Shown piece by piece: positions 24,753 through 35,096 of a stretch of 64,000 nucleotides of DNA. Origin of the DNA: Puniceibacterium sp. IMCC21224 (GTDB taxonomy: Bacteria > Pseudomonadota > Alphaproteobacteria > Rhodobacterales > Rhodobacteraceae); NCBI RefSeq assembly GCF_001038505.1, contig NZ_LDPY01000001.1, positions 2,976,001-3,040,000 of the forward strand. The letters run 5' to 3'. The position numbers and the translations under genes were made by a program. How positions within the stretch are numbered: position 1 is the stretch's first letter; each line of letters starts with the position of its first letter. The notes beneath the pieces are model-generated. The model was not told the origin of the DNA. It worked only from the letters and a program-made list of their open reading frames with translations, and did not search any database.

Positions 24753-26438
24753 TCATATCTCATCGCCAAAATGTTTGATCGTCATGCGGATCGGATTTGG
24801 CGCGGCCTGACCCAGACCGCAGATCGACGCGTCCCCCATCGCCTGGCACAGCTCTTCCAGCAGCGGTTGGTCCCAGTGTTCGGCCTGCATCAGTTTGACC
24901 GCTTTTTCGCAACCCACACGACAGGGCGTACACTGGCCACAGCTTTCATCTTCAAAAAACCGCAGCATGTTGAGCGCCGCATCGCGGGCGGAATCCTGAT
25001 CCGACAGAACAACAACCGCCGCAGAGCCAATGAACGAGCCGTGCGGTTGCAACGTGTCAAAATCCAGCGGGATGTCATCCATCGACGCAGGCAACAGACC
25101 CGACGACGGTCCGCCAGGCTGGTAAGCCTTGAACACGTGGCCGTCGGCCATGCCGCCCGCCGCCTCGATCACGTCAAGGATGTGTGACCCTGCAGGCAGC
25201 AGGTAAACACCCGGTGTCGTCACGCGACCCGACACGGAATAGGATCGCAACCCCTTGCGGCCATTGCGTTCGACGCCTGACAGGATTTCCGGCCCCTCGC
25301 GGCAGACGGCAGCAATCCAATGGAGCGTCTCAATGTTGTGGACCAGGGTAGGCCGACCAAACACCCCCACCTGCGCCACATAGGGCGGGCGGTGGCGCGG
25401 GATGCCGCGCTTGCCCTCGATCGATTCGATCATGGCGCTTTCCTCGCCGCAGATATACGCCCCCGCCCCGCGCCGCAGGTCGATATAGCCCGGTGCCACA
25501 ACGCCCGCCTCTTCCAGTGCACGAATCTCACGACGCAGGATGTCCAGCACGGCGGGATATTCATCGCGCATGTAGATAAAGGCGGTCTCGGCCTCGACCG
25601 CCCAGGCGGCAATCAGCATCCCCTCAAGGAACAGATGCGGCGTGCGTTCCAGGTAATACCGGTCCTTGAACGTGCCCGGCTCGCCCTCGTCCCCGTTCAC
25701 GGCCAGATAGCGCGGGCCGGCGTTGCCCCGGACAAAACCCCATTTCTTGCCCGACGGAAAACCCGCGCCGCCCAGCCCGCGCAGGCCCGAGGCCAGAATG
25801 GTTTCCTGCACCGCCTCCCAATCGCCGTGGTCGCGCAGCTCTGCCAGTTTGGCATAGCCGCCTTCGGCCACATAAGCGGCGTAATCCTCGTAATCGGGGA
25901 TACGCACGTGGGTGTGATCCGCAGCGATCGCAGCATGGACCTTTTCCGGTGTGGCGTGGTCGATGTGGTTGTGGCCCAGTTCCAACACCGGGGCGGTGTC
26001 GCAGCGGCCCATGCAGGGCGCACGCAGGACGCGCACCTCCTCGGCATCCAGTCCTGATGCCAGCGCAGCTTGCAGCGCCTCGGATCCCGCCAACTCGCAA
26101 GACAGTGAATCGCAGACCCGGATGGTCAGCTTGGGCGGTGGCGCCTCGCCTTCCTTGATCACGTCGAAATGAGCATAGAAACTGGCGACCTCGTAAACCT
26201 CGGCCATGCTCATCCGCATCTCTTCGGCCAGAGCGCGCAGATGCGCCGCACGCAGGCAGCCATGCCCATCCTGGATCAGATGCAGATACTCGATCAGCAG
26301 ATCGCGACGGCGCGGGGCATCCCCCAGCAAGGTCCGGACCTCAGCCCAGGCCTGATCGTCCAGCTGGCGCCCTTTGGTTGTGTGCCGTCCCTTGCCCTTG
26401 CCCGACTTCCACACGCCCTTGCGCTGATCCACTACCAT
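24753..26438 (-). CDS. Fused NuoE-NuoF-like subunit (formate dehydrogenase beta type), orphan
   Basis: A 561-residue fusion. Residues about 20-165 are NuoE-like with a [2Fe-2S] motif (CDSLSCELAG and APCMGRCDTAP). The rest is NuoF-like: FMN site LRGLGGAGFPSGKKWGF, NADH site GAGAYICGEESAMIESIEGK, and [4Fe-4S] site ESCGQCTPCRVGC with SICGLGQAA. This is the diaphorase part of soluble NAD-dependent formate dehydrogenases. The catalytic alpha subunit, fdhD and mob genes are not adjacent, so the partner must be encoded elsewhere or be different. The start at 26438 is chosen for a GGGACCGGAG upstream; an extension to 26501 is possible. Confidence 0.9.
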   Translation of the reverse strand: MVVDQRKGVWKSGKGKGRHTTKGRQLDDQAWAEVRTLLGDAPRRRDLLIEYLHLIQDGHGCLRAAHLRALAEEMRMSMAEVYEVASFYAHFDVIKEGEAPPPKLTIRVCDSLSCELAGSEALQAALASGLDAEEVRVLRAPCMGRCDTAPVLELGHNHIDHATPEKVHAAIAADHTHVRIPDYEDYAAYVAEGGYAKLAELRDHGDWEAVQETILASGLRGLGGAGFPSGKKWGFVRGNAGPRYLAVNGDEGEPGTFKDRYYLERTPHLFLEGMLIAAWAVEAETAFIYMRDEYPAVLDILRREIRALEEAGVVAPGYIDLRRGAGAYICGEESAMIESIEGKRGIPRHRPPYVAQVGVFGRPTLVHNIETLHWIAAVCREGPEILSGVERNGRKGLRSYSVSGRVTTPGVYLLPAGSHILDVIEAAGGMADGHVFKAYQPGGPSSGLLPASMDDIPLDFDTLQPHGSFIGSAAVVVLSDQDSARDAALNMLRFFEDESCGQCTPCRVGCEKAVKLMQAEHWDQPLLEELCQAMGDASICGLGQAAPNPIRMTIKHFGDEI

Positions 26439-26625
26439 CTCCGGTCCCTTTTTCCCGTGTTTCCGCCACCCTATCCCACCGTGCCGCCGGAGCGACGTCA
26501 AAAGCGACGTGAAATCAGAGCGAAACGGCCCTAAATCGTCGCGGTTCCGCCTGATGGGTGTCGGAATTTTCCGAAAGAAGTATCATGTTGAGGTAAGAGC
26601 CTTAAGGCAGCCAAAAGGATCGGGC

Positions 26626-27681
26626 GTGACACGGTTTGTACTCATAACGCTGGGCATGGCTCTGGTGCTCGCGCTGGCCCTGTGTCTGGGCGGGATCTGG
26701 CCGCCGCTGGCACTGGGGTATATCACCGTGTTTACATTCCTGATGGACAAAGTGACCGCGCTGGCCGCCGCCGATGCGCCGCAGGGGGCCGAATTCCCGG
26801 CGGGTCATGGCCTGTCGACCCTGTTGGGCCTGCTGCATTTCCTATTGCTCTATGGCGGCGTTGCAGTCCTAAGCGACCCGGCGTCCCGCGGTGCGGTGCT
26901 GGACCTTGCCGACAAAGTGCTATGCTTTCTCGCGCTAGCGCTGTTTCTGGGCCAGGTCAGCAACTCCAATGCCCATGAACTGATCCACCGCAGCGCGCGT
27001 TGGCCGCGCAGGCTGGGGGTGGCGATCTACTGCTCGCTGCTTTTTGGTCACCATGCCTCGGCCCATCCGCGTGTCCACCACGTTCACGCCGCGACCGATG
27101 CCGACCCCAACTCGGCGCGTCTGGGCGAAGGGTTCTATGCCTTCGCCCTGCGCGCCTGGACCGGATCGTTTCGCGCCGGGCTGCGGGCCGAACGCGCGCT
27201 GCGGGCGCAGCGGCCCGCCGCTACACTGCATCCTTATGCCGCCTACGGTATCGGGGCCGCTGCTTCTGTGACCTTGGCTGCCTTGCTGGGGGGCACCGTC
27301 GGCGTGGCCGTGCTGCTCGGACTTGCGGTCTATGCACAGATTCAACTGCTGCTGTCGGATTACGTTCAACACTACGGGTTGCGCCGGTCTTTGCGGGCAG
27401 ATGGCCGACCCGAACCCGTGGGTCCCGCCCACAGCTGGAATGCCCCGCATGGTTTTTCGTCAGCGCTGATGCTGAACGCGCCGCGCCATTCTGACCATCA
27501 CGCCCACCCGTCCCGCCCCTATCCAGGGCTCAGCATAAACCGCGACGTCATGCCGATCCTGCCACACTCATTACCTGTCATGGCGGTGATCGCGCTGGCC
27601 CCGGCTCTGTGGCGGCGAATGATGGATAACCGGGCACACCACTGGTCTGCGGATGACGCGACACAGAACGCAAAACCGTGA
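26626..27681 (+). CDS. AlkB-like membrane di-iron fatty acid desaturase/alkane 1-monooxygenase
   Basis: A protein of about 351 residues with several membrane helices and the histidine boxes of the AlkB group: NAHELIHRSARW, then HHASAHPRVHH and the late NAPRHSDHHAHPSRPYPG. The last box is the AlkB-type LQRHSDHHA signature, here with NAP in place of LQ. Members hydroxylate terminal methyl groups of alkanes or related chains using rubredoxin; no rubredoxin gene is adjacent. The start is uncertain: GTG at 26626 has AAAAGGA eight bases upstream and puts the first helix at the N-terminus. ATGs at 26509 and 26554 are alternatives. Confidence 0.85.
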   Translation: MTRFVLITLGMALVLALALCLGGIWPPLALGYITVFTFLMDKVTALAAADAPQGAEFPAGHGLSTLLGLLHFLLLYGGVAVLSDPASRGAVLDLADKVLCFLALALFLGQVSNSNAHELIHRSARWPRRLGVAIYCSLLFGHHASAHPRVHHVHAATDADPNSARLGEGFYAFALRAWTGSFRAGLRAERALRAQRPAATLHPYAAYGIGAAASVTLAALLGGTVGVAVLLGLAVYAQIQLLLSDYVQHYGLRRSLRADGRPEPVGPAHSWNAPHGFSSALMLNAPRHSDHHAHPSRPYPGLSINRDVMPILPHSLPVMAVIALAPALWRRMMDNRAHHWSADDATQNAKP

Positions 27682-27727
27682 AGCGAGAGCGGTTCCAAGC
27701 CCGCGCCGAACATGTCAGGGTAGCGTC

Positions 27728-28126
27728 ATGAGATTTGCCCTTACCGTCCTCGCCACCCTGGCTCTGACCTCCCCTGCAACTGCGCAATCTGTGATGAGCG
27801 GATCGCAATTCGAAGCGTACGTGACCGGAAAGACGCTCTACTTCGGCCAAAACGGTGCCTCCTACGGGGTCGAGGAATATTTGCCGGATCGCCGCGTCCG
27901 CTGGTCGTTTCTCGATGGGCAATGCAAGGATGGGATATGGTACGAAGAGGCCGACCAGATCTGTTTTGTCTATGACGACAACCCAGCTCCCCAATGCTGG
28001 AGCTTTTACCGCGAAGGCACCGGACTGCGCGCAGTGTTCAGAAACGATCAGACGGCAACCACTCTTTACGAGGCCCGCCAGGACGACGATCCGATGCTGT
28101 GCTACGGACCCGAGGTCGGGGTCTGA
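27728..28126 (+). CDS. Secreted hypothetical protein
   Basis: A 132-residue product with a clear signal peptide (MRFALTVLATLALTSPATAQ). The mature part has four cysteines (GQCKDGIWYEEADQICFVY, PAPQCWSFYREG, PMLCYGPEVGV), probably disulfide bonded, and aromatic-rich strands such as KTLYFGQNGASYGVEEYLPD. I recognise the style of small periplasmic proteins common in Rhodobacteraceae but no named family. It starts 46 bases after the AlkB-like gene. Confidence 0.75.
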   Translation: MRFALTVLATLALTSPATAQSVMSGSQFEAYVTGKTLYFGQNGASYGVEEYLPDRRVRWSFLDGQCKDGIWYEEADQICFVYDDNPAPQCWSFYREGTGLRAVFRNDQTATTLYEARQDDDPMLCYGPEVGV

Positions 28127-28344
28127 CCCGAGGTACCTCCAGCCACCCCGTTGCTCGAACCGACCTCGCTCGCCCCCCAAATAACAGAAAATATGTCCGG
28201 TCGCGGCCAAGACAGCAACAGAGCAGCCAATCCTACCGCCCGACAACGCATGTCAGATCGCCACACGCGCCGAGGTGGTGACTCTTTCACCGCCGAGATG
28301 ACATGCGTGCGCCGCCGGGCGCACTCCGCCGGGTCAGCCTGCGC

Positions 28345-29895
28345 TTACTCGCCGAACAGGGACCCCTGTTCCGGCGGTTTGGGGGCGGATTTGCGCGGAG
28401 CGGTGCCGCCAATCCGAAACCGGCCATCAGCAAACTGGATCTCCAGCCCCGAGGCCGCCGCCGCCGCTGCGCGCGTTGTGACCACCTGACCGTCGCCGCG
28501 CACCACGGCAAAGCCCCGCTCAAGCGTCGCCTCGTATCCCAATGTCAGACGCAACCGCTCAACCGCGTCCAACCGCCCCCGCAAGGTTCGAAGCTGCCCG
28601 CGTCCGGTCTCCGACAACCGCCGTTCCAGCCCGACCAAACGCTCACGCCCCGCTGCCAGATCGCGCTGAACCCCGCGCAGGCTCAGCCGATCCGACCGCA
28701 GTTTCAGCGATTCGCGACGTGCCGCCATCAGACGCACCAACGCCGGATCAATCCGGCCCGACCGCTCGCCCAGCCTGCGCCGCTCTGAATCCAGCCCGCG
28801 CGTTAACAGCGCGGGACGCAGACTGCCGGTGCGCTCTGACAATTGCACCCGACGCAGCTGTACAGACCGGATCAGCGCCTGCGGCAACCGGTCGGACAGC
28901 GTGTCCAGCCTCTGGCGCGGCCCATCCAGCAACGTCTCAGCCCGAGGCATCGCCCGCGCCAGATCCCGCAACCGCTGCCCCCTGACATCAAGCCGCTGCC
29001 CAACCGACCGTCCCAGCCGCGCCTGCATATCCCCGAGCCAGCCCAACAGATCCAACCGCACCGGCACCGCCAGTTCCGCCGCAGCGGTCGGCGTCGGCGC
29101 GCGCTTGTCCGACACAAAATCAATCAGCGTGGTGTCGGTCTCATGACCCACGGCTGAAATCAGCGGAATGTCACTTGCCGCTGCGGCCCGCGCCACGATT
29201 TCTTCGTTAAAGCCCCACAGATCCTCGATCGACCCGCCGCCGCGCGCAACGATCAGCAGATCCGGACGCGGCACCATCCCCCCGGGGGTCAGAGCATTGA
29301 ACCCCGCAATCGCCCGCGCCACCTCGGGCGCGCATTTCGCCCCCTGCACTGCAACCGGCCAGATCAGCACCTTGCGCGGGAACCTTTCGCGCAACCGATG
29401 CAGAATATCGCGAATCACCGCGCCCGACGGCGAAGTCACGACGCCGATCACCTCGGGCAGATACGGCAGCGCTTGCTTGCGTTCCGGTGCAAACAGACCC
29501 TCGGCCGCCAGCATCGCCTTGCGCTTTTCCAGCATTGCCATCAGCGCGCCCATGCCGGCAGGGCGGATATCCTCAATCACAATCTGGTATTTCGACTGGC
29601 CCGGGAACGTGGTCAGCCGCCCGGTGGCGATCACTTCCATCCCCTCTTCGGGCTGGGTCTGCAATTTTGACGCCGTGCCCTTCCACATCACGCCCGAGAT
29701 GACAGCCCGGTCATCCTTGAGATCCAGATAGACATGTCCCGAACGTGGTCGCGACACCCGCCCGACCTCACCCCGCACCCGGACAAAGGCGAATTCGCCC
29801 TCGATCGTCCGTTTGACCGCGCCAGACAGTTCGGAAACAGTGAATTCCGGCGCATTGCCGCCATCAGACGGCGCATCGTCGATCAGATCGGACAT
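28345..29895 (-). CDS. xseA: Exodeoxyribonuclease VII large subunit
   Basis: XseA with XseB degrades single-stranded DNA to oligonucleotides. The 516-residue protein has the OB-fold N-terminus (FTVSELSGAVKRTIEGEFAF, RVRGEVGRVSRPRSGHVYLD), the catalytic core (VITSPSGAVIRDILHRLRER-type motif: VVTSPSGAVIRDILHRLRER, LLIVARGGGSIEDLWGFNEE, SAVGHETDTTLIDFVSDKRA) and a long Arg/Leu-rich helical C-terminal part that binds XseB. xseB is not in the window. It is divergent from purD. Confidence 0.96.
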   Translation of the reverse strand: MSDLIDDAPSDGGNAPEFTVSELSGAVKRTIEGEFAFVRVRGEVGRVSRPRSGHVYLDLKDDRAVISGVMWKGTASKLQTQPEEGMEVIATGRLTTFPGQSKYQIVIEDIRPAGMGALMAMLEKRKAMLAAEGLFAPERKQALPYLPEVIGVVTSPSGAVIRDILHRLRERFPRKVLIWPVAVQGAKCAPEVARAIAGFNALTPGGMVPRPDLLIVARGGGSIEDLWGFNEEIVARAAAASDIPLISAVGHETDTTLIDFVSDKRAPTPTAAAELAVPVRLDLLGWLGDMQARLGRSVGQRLDVRGQRLRDLARAMPRAETLLDGPRQRLDTLSDRLPQALIRSVQLRRVQLSERTGSLRPALLTRGLDSERRRLGERSGRIDPALVRLMAARRESLKLRSDRLSLRGVQRDLAAGRERLVGLERRLSETGRGQLRTLRGRLDAVERLRLTLGYEATLERGFAVVRGDGQVVTTRAAAAAASGLEIQFADGRFRIGGTAPRKSAPKPPEQGSLFGE

Positions 29896-30008
29896 TCCTT
29901 ACCCCACTTGTTCGGTCACGCACACCGGGGGGTGGGCGGACCTAGCTTGCTCTTGTCGTCCTCCAACCTTAGAACGCCCGGCAGGCAAGGCCAAGCAGGA
30001 GAGCGCCC

Positions 30009-31271
30009 ATGAACATCCTCATTCTCGGCAGTGGCGGGCGCGAACACGCCTTGGCCTGGGCGGTGATGCAGAACCCAAAATGCGACAAGCTGATCGTCGC
30101 ACCAGGCAATGCCGGGATCGCACGGATCGCGGAATGTGCGGCGCTCGACATCAACGACGGCGGTGCAGTGGTCCAGTTCGCCGACGAAAACCTCATCGAA
30201 TTTGTCATTATCGGCCCCGAAGCGCCGCTGGCCGCCGGCGTCGGTGATCGTCTGCGCGAAGCCGGCCTGCTGGTCTTTGGCCCCTCAGCAGCCGCAGCAC
30301 AACTCGAAGCCTCAAAGAATTTCACCAAGGAAATCTGCGCCGCCGCAGGTGCTCCGACCGCCGCCTATGGTCATTTCACCAACGCGGCGTCGGCCCATGC
30401 CTATGCCCGCCAACAGGGCGCCCCGCTGGTGATCAAGGCCGACGGACTGGCCGCCGGCAAAGGCGTCATCATCGCCGAAACCGATGAACAAGCCACAGCC
30501 GCCATCGACCACATGTTTGACGGCGCTTTTGGCGCGGCCGGCGCTGAAGTCGTAATCGAGGAATTCATGGCCGGCGAAGAGGCGTCGTTCTTTGTTCTCT
30601 GCGACGGTACAGACGTGCTGCCCATCGGCACGGCGCAGGACCACAAGCGCGTGGGCGAGGGCGACACCGGCCCCAATACCGGCGGCATGGGCGCCTATTC
30701 CCCCGCTCCCGTGCTAAGCCAGGCCATCGCCGACCGTGCGATGGACGAAATCATCCGACCGACTATGGCCGAAATGGCCCGACGCGGCACACCGTATCAG
30801 GGGGTGCTTTATGCTGGTCTGATGATCGAGGATGGCGCACCACGTCTGGTGGAATACAACGCCCGTTTCGGCGATCCTGAATGTCAGGTGCTCATGATGC
30901 GGCTGGGCGCGCAGGTGCTCGACCTGCTGCACGCCTGCGCCGAAGGCCGCCTTGCATCAGCGCAGGTCAACTGGGCCGACGACCACGCCCTGACAGTGGT
31001 TATGGCGACGCAGGGCTACCCCGAGGACTATGTCAAAGGCAGCGTCATCGCGGGCCTCGACTCATTGCCCGAGGGCAGCTGGTCGATGATGTTTCATGCA
31101 GGCACAACAGACGCGCCGGGCGGGATGATCGCCACCGGCGGCCGCGTGCTGAACGCCACAGCCCGTGGCACAACCCTGCAAGAGGCTCGCGATCGTGCCT
31201 ATGCCCTCATTGATCAGGTCAACTGGCCCGAAGGGTTCTGCCGTCGCGACATTGGCTGGCGCGCGCTCTAG
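30009..31271 (+). CDS. purD: Phosphoribosylamine-glycine ligase
   Basis: GAR synthetase, second step of purine synthesis. The 420-residue ATP-grasp enzyme shows the N-terminal ILILGSGGREHALAWAV, QLEASKNFTKEICAAAGAPT, the ATP-grasp lysine region GAPLVIKADGLAAGKGVIIA, VVIEEFMAGEEASFFVLCDG and MGAYSPAPVLS, with the metal-binding EYNARFGDPECQVLM. GGAG sits eight bases before the ATG. Confidence 0.98.
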   Translation: MNILILGSGGREHALAWAVMQNPKCDKLIVAPGNAGIARIAECAALDINDGGAVVQFADENLIEFVIIGPEAPLAAGVGDRLREAGLLVFGPSAAAAQLEASKNFTKEICAAAGAPTAAYGHFTNAASAHAYARQQGAPLVIKADGLAAGKGVIIAETDEQATAAIDHMFDGAFGAAGAEVVIEEFMAGEEASFFVLCDGTDVLPIGTAQDHKRVGEGDTGPNTGGMGAYSPAPVLSQAIADRAMDEIIRPTMAEMARRGTPYQGVLYAGLMIEDGAPRLVEYNARFGDPECQVLMMRLGAQVLDLLHACAEGRLASAQVNWADDHALTVVMATQGYPEDYVKGSVIAGLDSLPEGSWSMMFHAGTTDAPGGMIATGGRVLNATARGTTLQEARDRAYALIDQVNWPEGFCRRDIGWRAL

Positions 31272-31323
31272 GGTCAGTGGATCCAGCCGCGTTGCCCACC
31301 GCAGGGCGGGGACAACGGCCAAA

Positions 31324-32075
31324 TCAGTCGCAGCTCAGCGCCTTTTCAATGCTTTGAAGACCCGAATAGGGTCCAACGACCCTTGCCGTCAGCCGGTCGT
31401 TGTCCAGACGTGCCACCATCACCCGCTGCCAACCACCATCGGCCATGATCATTTCAAGGCCTGCACCACAGTCGCGAATTCCGCTCTCGATATGGTCCCA
31501 GCCGATACGATGGTTGGTCAGCCCGTCCAGATCGGCAACCGGGTGCAGCGCCCCGGTTTCGAACCGCCAGATCCTAAGCCGTTTCGCCAGATGCGGACGA
31601 TCAACATAGGCAACCTCGATCCGCCCGTCACCGTCGAGATCCGCCGCCCCGACCGGAGCGAGCCAGCGATTGCGCTGACCGATATGCGGCGTTGCAGCGA
31701 TTCGACCGGCTTCGCCCCAAATCGCAAGGCGGGCACCGCGCGTCAGGCTCGACTCGACCACGATCACCTCAGGCGCACCATCGCCATCCACATCAGCAAG
31801 CCGGGGTGCTGTATCCTCGAACACCAGCGCATCAGGAAGGACCGCCCGCAGCAGCCGACCATCGGTCAGGGTCAGCTCCAGTGCGCCCCATTCCACGGCA
31901 TCCCCCAGCACACCATGATCATAGCGCGTCGTGGGATCAACATAGCGCGCCGCCCGGATCTCAGCCGCTACGATGCCGCCAGCGCCCTGCAGCACCAGCC
32001 ACACAAACAGCATCAGCCACGCGCGGCGCCCGGAACTGCGCATCAGGCGCGACACAAGACGCCGCGCCCCCGTCA

Positions 32076-32076
<1 letters not shown>
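31324..32076 (-). CDS. FG-GAP/VCBS repeat periplasmic protein
   Basis: A 250-residue protein with a basic start and a signal or anchor helix (AWLMLFVWLVLQGAGGIVAA, about residues 19-38). It has two clear VCBS/FG-GAP calcium-binding motifs: LADVDGDGAPEVIVVE (about residues 92-107) and GAADLDGDGRIEVAYVD (about 145-160), plus a cysteine pair near the C-terminus. A small beta-propeller-like fold is likely; the role is unknown. Its start overlaps the ferredoxin stop by one base (TGATG). Confidence 0.8.
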
Positions 32077-32755
<679 letters not shown>

Positions 32756-33262
32756 ATGATCCGCCCCTGCACCGCCCTGGCGGCGCTGACCTTTGTTGGG
32801 GCCTGCGCCCCTGCCGATATGGCAACCCGGGCAGAGATGCAGGCGGTCGCCGTCGAACACGCGCCAGATGGCAGCTGCTTTGCGCGCGAAGTGACTCCCG
32901 CAGTCTATGAACAAGTGCCGGGACAAGTGCAGGTTGTGCAGGCGGAATATACGTCTGACGGCACGATGACCCGCCCGCCGATCTACCGCAACGCCTCGGT
33001 GCCGCGCATCGTGCGCCCGCGTGGGGAAATTCGCTTTGCCGCCCCATGCCCGGCCCAGATGACCCCCGAGGTGATCTCCTCGCTCCAGCGTGCGCTCGCT
33101 GCCCGAGGGTATTTCAACGGTACCGCCACCGGTCGCATGGACGCCACCACCGTCGACGCCGTGCGGCGGTTCCAGACTGACCGCGGCCTCAAGAGCGCGC
33201 ATCTCTCGCTCGAGACCACGCGCACTCTTGGCCTGATCGCAGTTGAAACCAACGTTCCCTGA
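32756..33262 (+). CDS. Peptidoglycan-binding-domain lipoprotein
   Basis: A 168-residue protein with a lipobox (LTFVGAC, Cys at residue 17), so a lipid anchor is predicted. The C-terminal 60 residues form a PG_binding_1 domain: PEVISSLQRALAARGYFNGT, ATGRMDATTVDAVRRFQTDR, LSLETTRTLGLIAV. It probably tethers to or senses murein; no catalytic domain is present. The start at 32756 places the signal sequence at the N-terminus; the open frame further upstream has no domain. Confidence 0.85.
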   Translation: MIRPCTALAALTFVGACAPADMATRAEMQAVAVEHAPDGSCFAREVTPAVYEQVPGQVQVVQAEYTSDGTMTRPPIYRNASVPRIVRPRGEIRFAAPCPAQMTPEVISSLQRALAARGYFNGTATGRMDATTVDAVRRFQTDRGLKSAHLSLETTRTLGLIAVETNVP

Positions 33263-33323
33263 TCCAGGCATCCCCGCTGGTCGACGTCATTTGCGCAACG
33301 ACAGAAAATCATCAACACCAACG

Positions 33324-33348
33324 AAAAAAGGGCGCCTAAACGGCGCCC
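33324..33348 (-). terminator. Rho-independent terminator of the Do-protease gene
   Basis: GGGCGCC (33330-33336) pairs with GGCGCCC (33342-33348) around TAAAC, followed on the minus strand by six T. It lies 31 bases past the stop of the protease gene and ends the hflK-hflC-DUF2065-protease row. Confidence 0.9.
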
Positions 33349-33378
33349 TCATCTCGAATCGTTACCTTGATCCCGAAA

Positions 33379-34848
33379 TTATTCGGCGTCGAGGTTCAAT
33401 GCCACAAAGCGTGGATCCCCGCCGCGCCGTACCAGCAACAGCAGCGATTTACGCCCAGCGTCCTCGGCGGCGTCGATACGATCCTGTAGATCGCTAAGGC
33501 TGAGTACCGCGCTCTGGCCTGCCTCGGTGATGACGTCCCCCGCACGCAGGCCCTTGCCAAACGCTTCTGAGGTTTCAACAACATCCATCACGGCAAGACC
33601 CTTGATATCGTCCGAAAGCTGTAGCTGCTCACGGATTTCGGCCGTCAGCGGGCTCAGCGTCAGACCCAAAAGCTCGCTTTGCTCCGGCTCTTCGGGCTCC
33701 ATCGATTCGACATTCGGCGTGGCGCCTTCAGCCTCTTCACGGCGTCCCAGCGTAACCTTGAGCGTCTCAGTCTTGCCCTCGCGGTTGACCTGCACCCGCA
33801 CGGTTTTACCGACCTCGGTATTGCCGACCTGCCGCACAAGACCGCGCGTGTCCGCCACTTCGTGGCCGTCAAAGCTCAGGATCACATCGCCAGACAGCAT
33901 CCCGGACTCCATCGCCGGACCTTCGGGCACATCCGTCACCAGCGCGCCCGCAGTGCTGTCGAGTCCCATCGCCTCGGCCACATCGTCGGTCACGTCCTGG
34001 ATTCGGACACCCAGCCAGCCGCGCCGCGTCTCGCCAAAGTCCTTGAGCTGTGTCACCACCCGCGTCACCACATTCGACGCCATCGAAAAGCCAATCCCGA
34101 TCGAGCCACCATTCGGCGACAGGATCGCGGTATTCACCCCGATCACATCGCCATCCATATTGAACAGCGGACCACCGGAATTGCCCCGATTGATCGCCGC
34201 ATCGGTCTGGATATAGTCGTCATAGGTGCCGCTGAGTGCGCGGTTGCGCGCCGATACGATACCCGCACTGACCGAAAACCCCTGCCCCAGCGGGTTGCCC
34301 ATCGCCATCACCCAATCGCCGACCCGTGCCACATCGCTGTCACCGAAGTTGACGAATTTCAGCGGCACCTCGGCCTCGACCTTGAGCAGGGCGATATCGG
34401 TGTTTGGATCTGTACCAACCAGCGTCGCGGGCAGTTCGAACCCCTCAAAGAATTCGATCTGGATCTCATCCGCGCCCTCGATCACATGATTGTTTGTCAC
34501 CACATAGCCATCTTCGGAAATCACAAAGCCAGAGCCCAGCGCCGAGGACCGACGCGGCCGGTCGCCTTCGCCATTGCGGTCACGAAATTCGCGAAAGAAA
34601 TCCTCGAACGGAGACCCCTCGGGAACGATGCCTTGCGGGCCTGTCCGCCCTTCGACCGTGGTCGAGGTGGTGATGTTCACCACCGATGGACTGATGCGGT
34701 CCGCCAGTTCGGCAAAGCTCTTGGGAGCGCCCTGCGCTGCGACCATCAGCACCTGCGATAGAATCAGCAACATCGACAACGTTGCCATCCAGAACAGCCG
34801 CAGCGGTCTGGCGGTGTCGCGTGTCAGGGCGATAACTTGTGGTTTCAC
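33379..34848 (-). CDS. degP: Do-family periplasmic serine protease (DegP/MucD type)
   Basis: A 489-residue periplasmic chaperone-protease. An N-terminal signal or anchor helix (FWMATLSMLLILSQVLMVAA, residues 19-38) precedes the trypsin-like domain with His in YVVTNNHVIEGADEIQIEFF, Asp in DPNTDIALLKVE and Ser in AAINRGNSGGPLFN. Two PDZ domains follow: RRGWLGVRIQDVTDDVAEAM and SELLGLTLSPLTAEIREQLQ mark their starts (about residues 270 and 395). It lies downstream of hflK and hflC, two membrane-protease regulators, as in many Rhodobacterales. The exact paralogue (degP, mucD or degQ) is not resolved. Confidence 0.94.
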   Translation of the reverse strand: MKPQVIALTRDTARPLRLFWMATLSMLLILSQVLMVAAQGAPKSFAELADRISPSVVNITTSTTVEGRTGPQGIVPEGSPFEDFFREFRDRNGEGDRPRRSSALGSGFVISEDGYVVTNNHVIEGADEIQIEFFEGFELPATLVGTDPNTDIALLKVEAEVPLKFVNFGDSDVARVGDWVMAMGNPLGQGFSVSAGIVSARNRALSGTYDDYIQTDAAINRGNSGGPLFNMDGDVIGVNTAILSPNGGSIGIGFSMASNVVTRVVTQLKDFGETRRGWLGVRIQDVTDDVAEAMGLDSTAGALVTDVPEGPAMESGMLSGDVILSFDGHEVADTRGLVRQVGNTEVGKTVRVQVNREGKTETLKVTLGRREEAEGATPNVESMEPEEPEQSELLGLTLSPLTAEIREQLQLSDDIKGLAVMDVVETSEAFGKGLRAGDVITEAGQSAVLSLSDLQDRIDAAEDAGRKSLLLLVRRGGDPRFVALNLDAE

Positions 34849-35096
34849 GTTGGACTCCTTGTTTCCGGCACTTTCCGCGTCTGGCGCGTCGTGCCCGTCT
34901 CCTCACTGTAGGAAACATAGCCCTAGCAGAGCAACACGCAAAGATAGCCTTACGTCATCAAGCGTATGTGACCCGATCGTGACAGTGTCGTCAGGATGCG
35001 CCGGGGCACGGCGCACCCCGGCTATTCCTGGCCTGCTAGCGTTAACATTTCGCGAAGAGGGCCCAGCCGGACGGCGGCCCCCAAAGGTCCATCCAA

